Shown piece by piece: positions 7,100 to 16,527 of a stretch of DNA of 64,000 nt; within the stretch, counting starts at the first letter, position 1, and every line of letters starts with the position of its first letter. Under the pieces are notes generated by a model that saw only the letters and a list, made by a program, of their open reading frames with translations, ran no database searches and had not been told where the DNA came from. The DNA comes from Flavobacteriaceae bacterium UBA7684 (GTDB lineage: Bacteria; Bacteroidota; Bacteroidia; Flavobacteriales; Flavobacteriaceae): contig DLGW01000010.1 in assembly GCA_002482885.1 (NCBI GenBank), forward strand, positions 45,667-109,666, in the 5' to 3' direction. Position numbers and translations under genes: made by a program.

Positions 7100-8914
7100 A
7101 TGGAAAATCTAAGCACTAAACAGTCGATAGACAAACTTACTTTCAATCGCTTAACTCGATTGTATATGTTGGCATTAAGTGCAATTGCTTTTTCCATTAT
7201 TATCAGCCACGTGATTATTGATTATCAAATTAGCAATCAAAAAAAAGATTCTTATTTGATTAATATTTCGGGTAGGCAAAGAATGTTAAGCCAAAAATTA
7301 TCTAAAGAAACCTTTTTGTTTAAAGACGAAGAAGATTTGGTTCAGCGAAATTTTCATGTGACTTCGTTAAAACAAACGTTGAATTTGTGGTCGGAATCTC
7401 ATCAGATTTTAACCGCTAACGAAAATAGTGGGGTGGTTAATCAACTATTTACTTTGCTAGATCCTTATTATCAAGCCATGCAAAAATCAGCCTATCAGTT
7501 GATTAGTGCCGTGGAAAGAGATCCTAATATCTCTACTCCTTTATTAAGTGAACACATTTCAATCATAAAAACCAATGAAAGTCATTTTTTGATTTTAATG
7601 GATAGGATTGTAAAGCAATACGAAGTAGAAGCTACCGAAAAGGTGGATCAGCTGAGGTATATTGAATTCATCATTTTTGCCATTACGATTATTATTTTAT
7701 TGTTAGAATTCTTTTTTGTTTTTAAGCCTGCGGCATCCACCGTAGAAGAAGTCATTTTAAAGTTATTAGTTGCCGAAAAAAAGGCCGTAAAAATGGCTTA
7801 TGATGCGGATTTATTGTGTGACGCTAAAGACAAGTCGGTTAAAGAATTGCGGACGTTAAATTACGCTATGGATCAAACCTTGTTGTTTTGTAGAATTTCT
7901 ACCACGGGCGAGGTCATACATATGGGGGACAAATTTTCCAATTTATTACAAGTGAATGCTTTTGCGGTAAATACTAAGTTTTCACACTTGTTAACCAATT
8001 CCAATGAAGAAAGAAAAACAATTGACAATTTAATTATTGAAAAAAATAAATCTGGTTGGCAAGGGGAATTAATTATTACCAATAAATCAGGGAATCCGAT
8101 GTGGTTAGAAATGACCATGATTCCTGTTTCGGTAGCCGAGAATAAGTCCGAAGTTTTAATCATTTGCTTAAACATAACCGAGCGCAGAATGGCGCAAAAA
8201 GAGGTAGAACGTTTAAACAGGGAACGTTTTGAAAATGAAATGAATCAACAAAAAATTCTTTCGAGTAAAATTGTTGAAAATCAAGAAAACGAACAAAACA
8301 GAATCGCACGCGAAATTCACGACGGAATTGGACAAATGCTAACGGGCTTAAAATTTAGTTTAGAAAGTATTGATTTAAAGAATGCCGAAAAGTCCGAAGA
8401 AAAAATCATCTACTTAAAAAAGCTAACCGAAGATATTATTAAAGGGGTAAGAACCGCTACTTTTAACTTAATGCCTCCAGAGATTAAAGACCACGGGGTA
8501 TCCTCTTCTTTACAAAGGTTAACCAAAGAACTTTCCAAGTTGACGGGCAAGAACATATTATTTATTAATAAAACAGATTTTAATCAACGCTTAGATTCTT
8601 TAATCGAAATTAATATTTACCGAGTTACTCAAGAAGCCATTAATAACGCCATTAAATACGCTGATTCTAGCCATATTGTGGTGATGATTTCGCATAGCGA
8701 AAGCTTATTGAGTGTAACCATAGATGACAACGGTAAAGGATTCGACCCTTCGGTAGTGGGAACTAAAAAGAGTAGTGAATCGGGTATGGGATTAGAATTC
8801 ATGCAAGAAAGAATCAAATACATTAACGGTCGATTGTTTTTACATTCTGCCCTAGGAGAAGGTACGCACATTACTTTGAATGTTCCTTTGGCAGATTTTA
8901 CCTTAAATACTTAA
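7100..8914 (+). CDS. NarX-like sensor histidine kinase (PilJ/NIT sensor, PAS, HisKA_3)
   Basis: A 604-residue membrane kinase. TM1 is near 20-40 and TM2 near 188-208. They enclose a periplasmic four-helix sensor with SGRQRMLSQ (57-65), the signature of the PilJ/NarX-type module that senses nitrate or nitrite in known members. A PAS domain follows (about 255-365). The transmitter is HisKA_3 with phospho-acceptor His407 in AREIHDGIG, and an ATPase domain with N-box NNAIKYA (515-521), DDNGKGF (542-548) and GMGL (562-565). It should phosphorylate the LuxR-type regulator encoded next. The ligand in this species is inferred from the sensor motif and the linkage to nirBD. Confidence 0.88.
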   Translation: MENLSTKQSIDKLTFNRLTRLYMLALSAIAFSIIISHVIIDYQISNQKKDSYLINISGRQRMLSQKLSKETFLFKDEEDLVQRNFHVTSLKQTLNLWSESHQILTANENSGVVNQLFTLLDPYYQAMQKSAYQLISAVERDPNISTPLLSEHISIIKTNESHFLILMDRIVKQYEVEATEKVDQLRYIEFIIFAITIIILLLEFFFVFKPAASTVEEVILKLLVAEKKAVKMAYDADLLCDAKDKSVKELRTLNYAMDQTLLFCRISTTGEVIHMGDKFSNLLQVNAFAVNTKFSHLLTNSNEERKTIDNLIIEKNKSGWQGELIITNKSGNPMWLEMTMIPVSVAENKSEVLIICLNITERRMAQKEVERLNRERFENEMNQQKILSSKIVENQENEQNRIAREIHDGIGQMLTGLKFSLESIDLKNAEKSEEKIIYLKKLTEDIIKGVRTATFNLMPPEIKDHGVSSSLQRLTKELSKLTGKNILFINKTDFNQRLDSLIEINIYRVTQEAINNAIKYADSSHIVVMISHSESLLSVTIDDNGKGFDPSVVGTKKSSESGMGLEFMQERIKYINGRLFLHSALGEGTHITLNVPLADFTLNT

Positions 8915-8946
8915 TTAAAATACGTCTAAATTTATAAGATACTTAG

Positions 8947-9029
8947 TTTAGGTGTTTGTGATTGAATAGATTTACTTATTTTTGAAAATATAATAAGTTA
9001 TAATACTTAGTCAATCACAAACACCTAAA
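8947..9029. repeat. Nested perfect inverted repeat between kinase and regulator genes
   Basis: TTTAGGTGTTTGTGATTGA (8947-8965) is an exact reverse complement of 9011-9029, 19 of 19 bases. Inside the 45-nt spacer a second 7-bp pair exists, ACTTATT (8974-8980) with AATAAGT (8992-8998). There is no T-tract right after it, so it is not a standard terminator. It may be an operator, a 5' leader structure of the regulator mRNA, or a minute transposon remnant; I see no target-site duplication. Confidence 0.75.
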
Positions 9030-9042
9030 ACTAAAACTTCCT

Positions 9043-9702
9043 ATGATTAAAGTTATTTTAGCAGACGACCATGAACTGGTTCGTGACGGAATCAAGTTAT
9101 TGCTAGAGAGCGAACAAGATATTTTGGTAATTGATGAAGCGTCTGATGGGGAACAGGCTTTAACTGTTTTAGAAAAAAATGCGGGTAATGTGGATATTTT
9201 AATCGTAGACATTCGGATGCCTAAAATGACTGGAATAGAGGTAGTAGAGCAAATTCAAAAAAGACAAATTCCAGTTAAAACTTTAGTGCTTTCTATGCAC
9301 GATTCCGAAGAATATGTTTTAAAATCTATTGATGCGGGTGCGGATGGTTATTTATTAAAAGGTTCCAGTAAAGAAGAGTTTTTAAAAGCTTTGCACGCAG
9401 TTGTTGATGGAGGTAAATATTTTAGTGGAGATATTTCGGCTATTTTGATTAATAATTTTCAACGTTCTAATAAAACAGAAACCATTGTTAAAGAAAGTGC
9501 AGATTCGGATTTAATTCTTACCAAACGAGAAAAAGAAATTTTACGTTTATTATTATCGGGTAACAGCAATAAAGAAATTGCCGAAGCTTTAGACATTAGC
9601 AAACGTACTGCCGAGGTACACCGATTTAATTTAATGAAAAAACTGAAGGTTAAAAATCTAATTGAATTGGCTAATAAAGCCAATGAACTAGGGGTTAATT
9701 AA
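9043..9702 (+). CDS. NarL/FixJ-family response regulator
   Basis: A 219-residue regulator with a receiver domain (acidic pair Asp8-Asp9, phospho-acceptor Asp56 in VDIRMP) and a C-terminal LuxR-type helix-turn-helix (LTKREKEILRLLLSGNSNKE, about 154-173, then ALDISKRTAEVHRFNLMKKL). It is the likely partner of the kinase just upstream, although the 128-nt gap with the inverted repeat suggests its own control. Candidate targets are the nirB promoter and itself. Its last 8 bp overlap the end of the convergent oxidoreductase gene. Confidence 0.9.
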   Translation: MIKVILADDHELVRDGIKLLLESEQDILVIDEASDGEQALTVLEKNAGNVDILIVDIRMPKMTGIEVVEQIQKRQIPVKTLVLSMHDSEEYVLKSIDAGADGYLLKGSSKEEFLKALHAVVDGGKYFSGDISAILINNFQRSNKTETIVKESADSDLILTKREKEILRLLLSGNSNKEIAEALDISKRTAEVHRFNLMKKLKVKNLIELANKANELGVN

Positions 9703-10657
9703 AACAATCAATAATTTGATAAGCTACTCTTAACGCTTCGGTTGCTTGGTGTAATGTAACCACTGGTTCTGTGTTATTATTAATAGCGTCTGCAAAAGTT
9801 TCTAATTCTTCCAAAATAGCATTGTTGTTAGCAATCTCTGGATTTTCAAAGTAGATTTGTTTTTTTACGCCTTCTGCGTTTTGTAAAATCATATCAAAAT
9901 CACCAGGAACTTCTGGAGCATCTTTCATTTTAACTACTTCGCATTTTTTGTCTAAAAAGTCTACGGAAATGTAGGCGTCTTTCTGAAAAAATCTAGACTT
10001 ACGCATGTTTTTCAAAGAAATTCGGCTGGATGTTAAGTTGGCCACACAACCATTTTCAAATTCAATTCTGGCATTGGCAATATCGGGCGTTTCACTAATT
10101 ACCGAAACTCCACTAGCATTAATGTTTTTCACTTTGGAATTCATCACGCTTAAAATAGCATCAATGTCATGAATCATTAAATCCAAAACCACAGGCACAT
10201 CGGTTCCACGTGGATTGAATTCTGCCAAACGATGAGTTTCAATAAACATAGGATTGGTAATATTGTTTTTTACTGCTTTAAAAGCTGGATTAAAACGCTC
10301 TACATGTCCTACCATGCCTTTTACTCCCTTTTGCTCAGCTAAGTGTATAATTTCTTCAGCTTCGGCTACGGTATTGGTAATGGGTTTTTCTACAAAGAAA
10401 TGTTTACCTGCTGCAATCACCATTTTAGCACATTCGTAGTGCGCCGGAGTAGGGGTAACAATATCAATCACATCTGCTTCTTGAATCAGTTGCGCAAGAT
10501 TTGGGTAATAGGTGTAATTAAATTCTTGAGACACTTGTTGCGCATATTCCGCATTAGCGTCATAAAATCCAATCAATTCATATTTTTCGGATTGTTGTAA
10601 AAGTCTCAAATGAATTTTCCCTAGGTGACCGGCACCTAAAACACCTACTTTAAGCAT
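9695..10657 (-). CDS. Gfo/Idh/MocA-family NAD(P)-dependent oxidoreductase
   Basis: 320 residues. The N-terminal Rossmann motif VGVLGAGHLGKIHL (residues 4-17) and the EKPITNTVAEAEE segment with the family's conserved EKP are clear, and the C-terminal alpha/beta domain includes the DLMIHDIDAI region containing the catalytic-type His. Members act on sugars, inositols or related alcohols, but the substrate cannot be read from the sequence. It is a single gene, convergent with the NarL-like regulator and divergent from gltA. Confidence 0.88.
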   Translation of the reverse strand: MLKVGVLGAGHLGKIHLRLLQQSEKYELIGFYDANAEYAQQVSQEFNYTYYPNLAQLIQEADVIDIVTPTPAHYECAKMVIAAGKHFFVEKPITNTVAEAEEIIHLAEQKGVKGMVGHVERFNPAFKAVKNNITNPMFIETHRLAEFNPRGTDVPVVLDLMIHDIDAILSVMNSKVKNINASGVSVISETPDIANARIEFENGCVANLTSSRISLKNMRKSRFFQKDAYISVDFLDKKCEVVKMKDAPEVPGDFDMILQNAEGVKKQIYFENPEIANNNAILEELETFADAINNNTEPVVTLHQATEALRVAYQIIDCFN

Positions 10658-10877
10658 GATTTTAAAAATTGAACTGCAAAATTAAAATTTATCAGCATTA
10701 TTATTGAATTATTCACAACAGGATTTCAAAAGTTTTAAACTAAATGCATTTGAGTGTGGTTTTTAAGGGGGTAGCTTAAAAAAAACTTAAAAAAATGATT
10801 TTTAGCATAGGTAAAAACACTTCTAAATTACTATATTCGCACATATAAATTTTTCTCTTCAATTATTACAATATATC

Positions 10878-12161
10878 ATGTCAAAAACAGCAATATTAGA
10901 AATAGACGGCAAAAGATATGAGTTCCCTGTTACTATAGGAACAGAAAACGAAGTTGCTATCGACATCGCTAAATTAAGAGCCTTATCGGGCGCCATTACC
11001 TTAGACCCAGGATTTAAAAATACAGGTTCATGCGAAAGCTCAATCACTTACTTAGATGGGGAATTGGGTATTTTAAATTATCGTGGATATTCCATAGATG
11101 AATTAGCAGAACATGCTACATTTTTAGAAGTTTCTTATTTATTGGTTTTCGGAGAATTACCTACCAAAGTAGAACTAGAGCAATTCGAAACTGATATCAG
11201 AAAATACAGCTTGGTACACGAGGAAATGAAAAACATCATTGATGGTTTTCCTAAAACAGCTCACCCTATGGGGGTTTTGTCTTCGTTAACTAGCGCGTTA
11301 ACTGCATTTAATCCTAAACCAGTTGATGTAAATAACAAAAAAGAGTTATACAATTCTGTATGTAAGATAATGGCTAAGTTTTTAGTTATTGCTTCGTGGG
11401 TATATCGTAAAGAACAAGGATATCCTATGAACTATTACAACAACGAAATGACTTATGTAGGTAATTTTATGCAAATGATGTTTGCTTTGCCTACCGAAAA
11501 ATATCATGTAAATCCAGTGGTGGAATCGGCTTTAAATAAATTGTTTATTTTACATGCTGATCACGAACAAAACTGTTCTACTTCTACCGTTAGAGTAGTA
11601 GGTTCTTCACACGCGGGGTTATTTGCTTCTATATCTGCTGGGGTTTCTGCTTTATGGGGACCATTACACGGTGGAGCGAATCAAGCCGTTTTGGAAATGT
11701 TAGAACAAATCAAAGCTGATGGTGGAGATGTTGAAAAATACATTTTAAAAGCAAAATCTAAAGATGATCCTTTCCGTTTAATGGGCTTTGGTCACCGAGT
11801 GTACAAAAACTTTGATCCTCGTGCAAAAATCATTAAACAGGCTGCTGATGAGGTATTGTCTACTTTAGGAATCAGTGATCCGATTTTAGATATTGCTAAA
11901 AAATTAGAAATCGCTGCTTTGGAAGATGATTACTTCAAAGCAAGAAATTTATATCCGAACGTAGATTTTTATTCTGGAATTATATACAGAGCATTAAACA
12001 TTCCAACAGATATGTTTACAGTAATGTTTGCTATTGGAAGATTACCAGGATGGGTAGCGCATTGGATTGAAATGAGAACCAATAATGAACCTATTGGAAG
12101 ACCAAGACAGGTTTATACTGGAAAAACATTACGTCCGTACGTTCCCGTAGAAAAAAGATAA
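10878..12161 (+). CDS. gltA: Citrate synthase
   Basis: Condenses acetyl-CoA and oxaloacetate in the TCA cycle. 427 residues, as in the type II bacterial enzyme. Active-site motifs are present: HADHEQNCST, GPLHGGANQAV (His), MGFGHRVYKNFDPRAK and the catalytic Asp in VDFYSG. The N-terminal beta-rich region resembles the hexameric Gram-negative type. A TATATTCG at 10832-10839 is a weak -7 box. A rho-independent terminator follows at 12185. Confidence 0.97.
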   Translation: MSKTAILEIDGKRYEFPVTIGTENEVAIDIAKLRALSGAITLDPGFKNTGSCESSITYLDGELGILNYRGYSIDELAEHATFLEVSYLLVFGELPTKVELEQFETDIRKYSLVHEEMKNIIDGFPKTAHPMGVLSSLTSALTAFNPKPVDVNNKKELYNSVCKIMAKFLVIASWVYRKEQGYPMNYYNNEMTYVGNFMQMMFALPTEKYHVNPVVESALNKLFILHADHEQNCSTSTVRVVGSSHAGLFASISAGVSALWGPLHGGANQAVLEMLEQIKADGGDVEKYILKAKSKDDPFRLMGFGHRVYKNFDPRAKIIKQAADEVLSTLGISDPILDIAKKLEIAALEDDYFKARNLYPNVDFYSGIIYRALNIPTDMFTVMFAIGRLPGWVAHWIEMRTNNEPIGRPRQVYTGKTLRPYVPVEKR

Positions 12162-12184
12162 TAACCTCATTTTTACATAAAATG

Positions 12185-12215
12185 AATCCCGATACTTTAC
12201 CGTTCGGGATTTTTT
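12185..12215 (+). terminator. Terminator after gltA
   Basis: AATCCCGA (12185-12192) pairs with TCGGGATT (12204-12211), followed by a run of T. It lies 15 nt before the next gene. Confidence 0.8.
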
Positions 12216-12230
12216 GTCTTAAATAAGATT

Positions 12231-12878
12231 ATGTTAGATAAGAATACCGACAAACATCAAGGTTTACGCAATCAATTGGTTAAGCTGTTGCAATCCAGAG
12301 GCATTGCTGATGCAACCGTTTTGCAAGCGATTGCTAAAGTGCCTAGGCATTTATTTATTGATTCTAGTTTCGAGAATTTTGCGTATCAAGATAAAGCTTT
12401 TCCTATTGGGGCAGGGCAAACCATTTCTAACCCATATACCGTGGCGTTTCAGAGCGAATTGTTGCAATTGAAAAAAGAACATAAAGTATTAGAAATAGGA
12501 ACTGGTTCGGGTTATCAAACCGCAGTATTGTGCGAAATGGGGGCCAAGGTATACAGCATTGAAAGACAAAACGAGTTATTTAAAAAGACTTCTAATTTGC
12601 TTAAAAAACTGCATTACACTCCCAAATACTTAACTTTTGGCGATGGTTATAAAGGTTTGCCTTCGTATGCGCCCTTTGATAGTATTATTATTACCGCAGG
12701 AGCTCCTATTATTCCCAAAGCATTAATGGGGCAGCTAAAAATAGGCGGTAGAATGGTGATTCCTTTAGGGGAAACTTCTCAAATCATGACTTTACTAATT
12801 CGTAAATCTGAAAAGGAATTTGAAAAGCATGAATTTGGGGAATTTAAATTTGTACCTTTATTAGAGAATAAAAATTAA
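12231..12878 (+). CDS. pcm: Protein-L-isoaspartate O-methyltransferase
   Basis: Repairs isoaspartyl residues using SAM. 215 residues with VPRHLFID, the AGQTISNPYTVAFQSELL region typical of the family, the SAM motif VLEIGTGSGYQTAVL and the post-I acidic SIERQ. PIIPKALMGQLKIGGRMVIP closes the fold. It begins 16 nt after the gltA terminator and so is probably expressed separately. Confidence 0.95.
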   Translation: MLDKNTDKHQGLRNQLVKLLQSRGIADATVLQAIAKVPRHLFIDSSFENFAYQDKAFPIGAGQTISNPYTVAFQSELLQLKKEHKVLEIGTGSGYQTAVLCEMGAKVYSIERQNELFKKTSNLLKKLHYTPKYLTFGDGYKGLPSYAPFDSIIITAGAPIIPKALMGQLKIGGRMVIPLGETSQIMTLLIRKSEKEFEKHEFGEFKFVPLLENKN

Positions 12879-12900
12879 AAGCTCCATCTCGGAGCTTTTA
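12877..12900. terminator. Bidirectional terminator between pcm and the flavoprotein gene
   Basis: AAAAGCTCC pairs with GGAGCTTTT around ATCTC, with A and T runs on the two sides. It separates convergent genes ending at 12878 and 12904. Confidence 0.8.
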
Positions 12901-12903
12901 ATT

Positions 12904-14046
12904 TTAGAATACAAATTCTTTAATTTTTCTTTTAATAGAAGCCTTATAGTCCGTGGGGTAACTTCTTTTTCCTATAAAAAAGTCAGCAACGGCTTCAATA
13001 AAAATTTGACCATATTTTTTAACGAACATATTTACAATGAATTCGTTTTTATAAAACAAATTGGCTAAAATAATTCCGGTTCTAATTTCTGGTAATATTT
13101 TTTCTTCTAGTTTTTCTAAGTATAATTTTTCGGCAGTTTTTACATCCAACTTACTTTCTACAATCGATTGAGCAGCCAATCTACCGCTAAATATAGAATT
13201 AGAAATTCCTTCGGCAGTAACAGGGTCGGCAAAACCAGCGGCATCACCCACTAAAAAAACATTTTTTTGTGCAAAACCATCGGTTCTTGGAGATATAGGA
13301 ATTACAAAACCATGAGCAGATTCCTTTAATATAGTGGTAATACCTAAAGTTTTTAAATACTCCTGATAATAGGCTTTTAAATTGAGTTTTTGTTCTTTTT
13401 GAGTAAAACAACCTACCCCAACTGATAAATGATTCTTTTTAGGAAAACACCATCCGTAACCTTTAGGAATGGCATCCATGTCTAATCTTACCGAGCTAGA
13501 TAATCTTTCAAAATCTTTTTCGGGTACTTCAATTTCATACTCTAAAGCAGGAGCCATGGTTCTGGTTTCTGCCCATCCAGTGATTTTTGCTGTAGGACTT
13601 AAAGCGCCATCAGCAGCAATAACAAATTTAGCTTGAATATCTCCTTCGGATGTATGTAGCGTTAAAATGTCTCCGAACGTGATGTTTAATAATTTATGAT
13701 TTTGAAGGATTTTTATTCCTTTTTCTGTTGCTTTTTGTACAATTAAATGATCAAAAGTATCGCGCATTACCATTGAAATAATGGGTTCTTCTCTTTCGGC
13801 TGAAAATTTTAATTTTTTCTTGTTAAAATAAACGTCAACCGAAAAAAATTCTTTTTCAACTACCGATGTAATATCAAAAGGCATTTCTTTTCTTCCTCTA
13901 TAAACAAATCCACCCCCACAAGTTTTGTATCTAGGAAGCGTTTCTTTTTCTATAATAACAGTTGAAATTCCGTGATTAGCCAGTTCGTAAGCGGCAGATG
14001 CGCCAGCAGGACCACTACCAATAATTGCTACGTCAAAATATTGCAT
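12904..14046 (-). CDS. Geranylgeranyl-reductase-family flavoprotein
   Basis: An FAD monooxygenase-fold protein of 380 residues from ATG 14046. An upstream in-frame start at 14145 would add 33 residues ahead of the FAD strand MQYFDVAIIGSGPAGASAA; the short form is chosen because the dinucleotide-binding motif normally begins the protein. Other family marks are TCGGGFVYRG near the N-terminus, and VFLVGDAAGFADPVTAEGIS, the GD motif binding FAD ribityl. Relatives reduce geranylgeranyl groups in lipid or quinone biosynthesis; the substrate here is open. Confidence 0.88.
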   Translation of the reverse strand: MQYFDVAIIGSGPAGASAAYELANHGISTVIIEKETLPRYKTCGGGFVYRGRKEMPFDITSVVEKEFFSVDVYFNKKKLKFSAEREEPIISMVMRDTFDHLIVQKATEKGIKILQNHKLLNITFGDILTLHTSEGDIQAKFVIAADGALSPTAKITGWAETRTMAPALEYEIEVPEKDFERLSSSVRLDMDAIPKGYGWCFPKKNHLSVGVGCFTQKEQKLNLKAYYQEYLKTLGITTILKESAHGFVIPISPRTDGFAQKNVFLVGDAAGFADPVTAEGISNSIFSGRLAAQSIVESKLDVKTAEKLYLEKLEEKILPEIRTGIILANLFYKNEFIVNMFVKKYGQIFIEAVADFFIGKRSYPTDYKASIKRKIKEFVF

Positions 14047-14228
14047 GGGATTATTTTTTTCCAAAACTAAAAAAAATAGGCATTTATATACGTTGTTTAG
14101 ATTTATAAATATTCGATTATAGGCTATCTGTTGTATTTGTAACAAATTGTTTGATTTAAATTATATCTTTCTAAATTTGAAAAAATATTACAAGGCGAAT
14201 TGTTTTAATTTTGCATTAAATCCAAAAC

Positions 14229-14744
14229 ATGCTAAAACACTTAGTAAAAACATTTAACATTAAAAAGATAATCAAAGTTAGTAAGCCTTGTTTTATGGCT
14301 TCTAAAACAGGTTATTCTTTTGAAAGAGTTGGGGTTTTAGTAGATGGTAATCGGTTTGATAATAAAACCTTAATTATAGATAAATTAAGAGAACATCAAA
14401 TTGGAAACGTGGAAATCATGTTTTTAATTTTTAAAACCAATAAAAATAAAGATACGGGTCAGGTGGAATATTTTTCTTCTTCGGATGTTAATTTGAAAGG
14501 AGAAATCATTAACCCCGATGTAAAGTATTTTTGCGATTACGATTTTGATTTGTTGATTAATTATTACGACAAAAAAGTAGTTTATTTAAGTTTACTTAAT
14601 TGTTTATCTAAGGCTAGATTTAAGGTAGGATTTTCGGCTATTAAAAGTAGATTTAATCAGTTAGAAATCGATGTCGAGTTAGATGATTGCGAGACTTTTT
14701 TTTACGAATTAGAAAAGTATTTAACCATTATTAAAAATAAATAA
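14229..14744 (+). CDS. DUF6913-like protein
   Basis: 171 residues, no signal peptide or membrane segment. It resembles the flavobacterial DUF6913 proteins that precede dapA (GVLVDGNRFDNKTLI; PDVKYFCDYDFDLLINYYDK; KARFKVGFSA). The function is unknown. A TAATTTTG box (14206-14213) lies just before the start. dapA follows after 2 nt, so the two are very likely co-transcribed. Confidence 0.75.
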   Translation: MLKHLVKTFNIKKIIKVSKPCFMASKTGYSFERVGVLVDGNRFDNKTLIIDKLREHQIGNVEIMFLIFKTNKNKDTGQVEYFSSSDVNLKGEIINPDVKYFCDYDFDLLINYYDKKVVYLSLLNCLSKARFKVGFSAIKSRFNQLEIDVELDDCETFFYELEKYLTIIKNK

Positions 14745-14746
14745 GA

Positions 14747-15616
14747 ATGTTAAGTTTAGTTGGAACGGGGGTAGCATTGATTACGCCTTTTACAGAAGAG
14801 TTAACCGTTGATACCCTTGCTCTGCGTAAATTGTTGAATCATGTGATTGCAGGTGGAGTAGAGTATATAGTGGTTTTGGGCACAACAGCTGAAACAGCTA
14901 CCTTAAGCCCGCAAGAAAAACAATTGGTTATCGATACTATTGTTTCGGAAAATGCCAATAGATTGCCTTTGGTTATTGGTGTTGGGGGTAATAATACCCA
15001 ATCATTAATAGAGGATTTAAAATCAAAAGATTATTCTGCTTTTCAGGCTATACTTTCCGTAACTCCTTATTATAATAAACCCAGTCAAGAAGGATTGTAT
15101 CAGCATTATGCAGCTTTGGCTAAAGTAGCTTCGCTTCCTATTATATTATATAATGTTCCAGGTAGAACAGGTGTGAATTTATTACCAACCACTGTTTTTA
15201 GATTAGCTGGTGAATTCTCTAATATTATTGGAGTAAAAGAAGCGTCGGGCGATATGGATCAGTTTAATAAATTATTGCAAGAAAGACCTGAAAATTTCAT
15301 GGTATTATCGGGTGATGATGGTTTAGCTGTACCAGTTGTATTGGCTGGAGGAGAAGGCGTGATTTCGGTAATTGCAGGAGCTTTCCCAAAAGAATTTTCA
15401 GCAATGGTTAGATTGGCTTTAAAAGGTGATGCTGAAAATGCTTACCTAACGCATCATAAATTAACTGGAATTATTGAATTAATTTTTGAACAAGGCAATC
15501 CTGCGGGTATTAAAAATTTATCCAATCATTTAGGATTATGTTTGGATAAATTACGTTTACCGTTAGTGAGCGTTTCTTCGGATTTATCGGCAAGAATTAA
15601 AAAAGCCATTCTTTAA
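14747..15616 (+). CDS. dapA: 4-hydroxy-tetrahydrodipicolinate synthase
   Basis: First committed step of lysine/diaminopimelate synthesis, joining pyruvate and aspartate semialdehyde. 289 residues in a TIM barrel. Motifs: GTTAETATLS (substrate binding), YYNKPSQEGLYQHY (catalytic Tyr), YNVPGRTGVN and the Schiff-base Lys in IIGVKEASGD. dapB (36659) and dapD (54368) lie elsewhere in this window, so the pathway is scattered. Confidence 0.97.
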   Translation: MLSLVGTGVALITPFTEELTVDTLALRKLLNHVIAGGVEYIVVLGTTAETATLSPQEKQLVIDTIVSENANRLPLVIGVGGNNTQSLIEDLKSKDYSAFQAILSVTPYYNKPSQEGLYQHYAALAKVASLPIILYNVPGRTGVNLLPTTVFRLAGEFSNIIGVKEASGDMDQFNKLLQERPENFMVLSGDDGLAVPVVLAGGEGVISVIAGAFPKEFSAMVRLALKGDAENAYLTHHKLTGIIELIFEQGNPAGIKNLSNHLGLCLDKLRLPLVSVSSDLSARIKKAIL

Positions 15617-15650
15617 ATCTTAAAAACAGTTAAATGCTGAATGATTTGTT

Positions 15651-15679
15651 TTGATATCATTCGGTTATCTGTATATTTG
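15651..15679 (+). promoter_or_regulatory. Promoter of the bamD-recN operon
   Basis: TTG at 15651-15653 and TATATTTG at 15672-15679 with an 18-nt spacer match the Bacteroidetes -33/-7 consensus. The predicted transcription start near 15686 supports the downstream ATG at 15727 for bamD. Confidence 0.75.
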
Positions 15680-15726
15680 CAGGCTATTTGCAAAAGGCAA
15701 ATAGTTATTTATTAAGTAGTTACTTT

Positions 15727-16524
15727 ATGATTAAACAATTTACATTGATTTTATTATTCTTTTTTATGCTTACTTCTTGTAGTGAGTATCAAAAAGCTGT
15801 GAAATCAAAGGATAATGACACTAAATTTAAGGTAGCTAGTCAGTATTACGAAAAAGGTAAATATTCCAAAGCTATTTTGCTTTTTGAATCCATGGGAGGA
15901 GCTTACAGAAGTCACCCCGATGGTGAAAAAATGTATTATATGTTTGGGGATTCCTATTATAAAAGGAAACAATATTTATTAGCCGCTTATCAGTATGAAA
16001 CCTTTGTGGCATCTTTTCCTAAAAGTGAAAAATTAGAAGAATGTGCTTTTTTAGCGGCCAAATGTTACACTTTTTTATCGGCAAAGTATTCTTTAGACCA
16101 AAAACAAACGATTAAAGCGATTGATAAATTGCAAAACTTTATTAATGATTATCCTAAGTCTGCACAGTTGGCAGAGGCTAATCGTGTAATGAAAGAGTTA
16201 ACCACCAAATTAGAAAAAAAGTCGTTTGAGATTGCTAAACAATACAACACCACAGCTAATCACAAAGCCGCTATTAAATCGTTGGATATTTTTATGTCGG
16301 AAAATCCAGGCACAATTTTTAAAGAAGAATCCTTATTTTTGAAATTAGATTCTGGATATAAATTAGCCATTAATAGTATTGAAGAAAAAAAATTAGAACG
16401 TTTACAAAACGCTAAAAATTATTATAATTCTTTAGTAAAGTTTAATAAAGACACAAAATACAAAGAACAAGCCGATAAAATGTTGGCAGAAATAGAAACT
16501 GAAATCAAACAATTTAATAAATAA
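15727..16524 (+). CDS. bamD: Outer membrane assembly lipoprotein BamD
   Basis: A 265-residue lipoprotein: MIKQFTLILLFFFMLTSC gives a signal peptide with lipobox LTSC. The rest is TPR-like (YYEKGKYSKAILLFESM; GDSYYKRKQYLLAAYQYETF; FPKSEKLEECAFLAAKCY), as in BamD of the BAM complex that inserts beta-barrel proteins. The ORF could start upstream at a TTG at 15688, but this would bury the signal peptide and sits almost on the predicted transcription start. It leads the operon bamD-rpoZ-coaBC-porD-recN. Confidence 0.92.
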   Translation: MIKQFTLILLFFFMLTSCSEYQKAVKSKDNDTKFKVASQYYEKGKYSKAILLFESMGGAYRSHPDGEKMYYMFGDSYYKRKQYLLAAYQYETFVASFPKSEKLEECAFLAAKCYTFLSAKYSLDQKQTIKAIDKLQNFINDYPKSAQLAEANRVMKELTTKLEKKSFEIAKQYNTTANHKAAIKSLDIFMSENPGTIFKEESLFLKLDSGYKLAINSIEEKKLERLQNAKNYYNSLVKFNKDTKYKEQADKMLAEIETEIKQFNK

Positions 16525-16527
16525 GAC

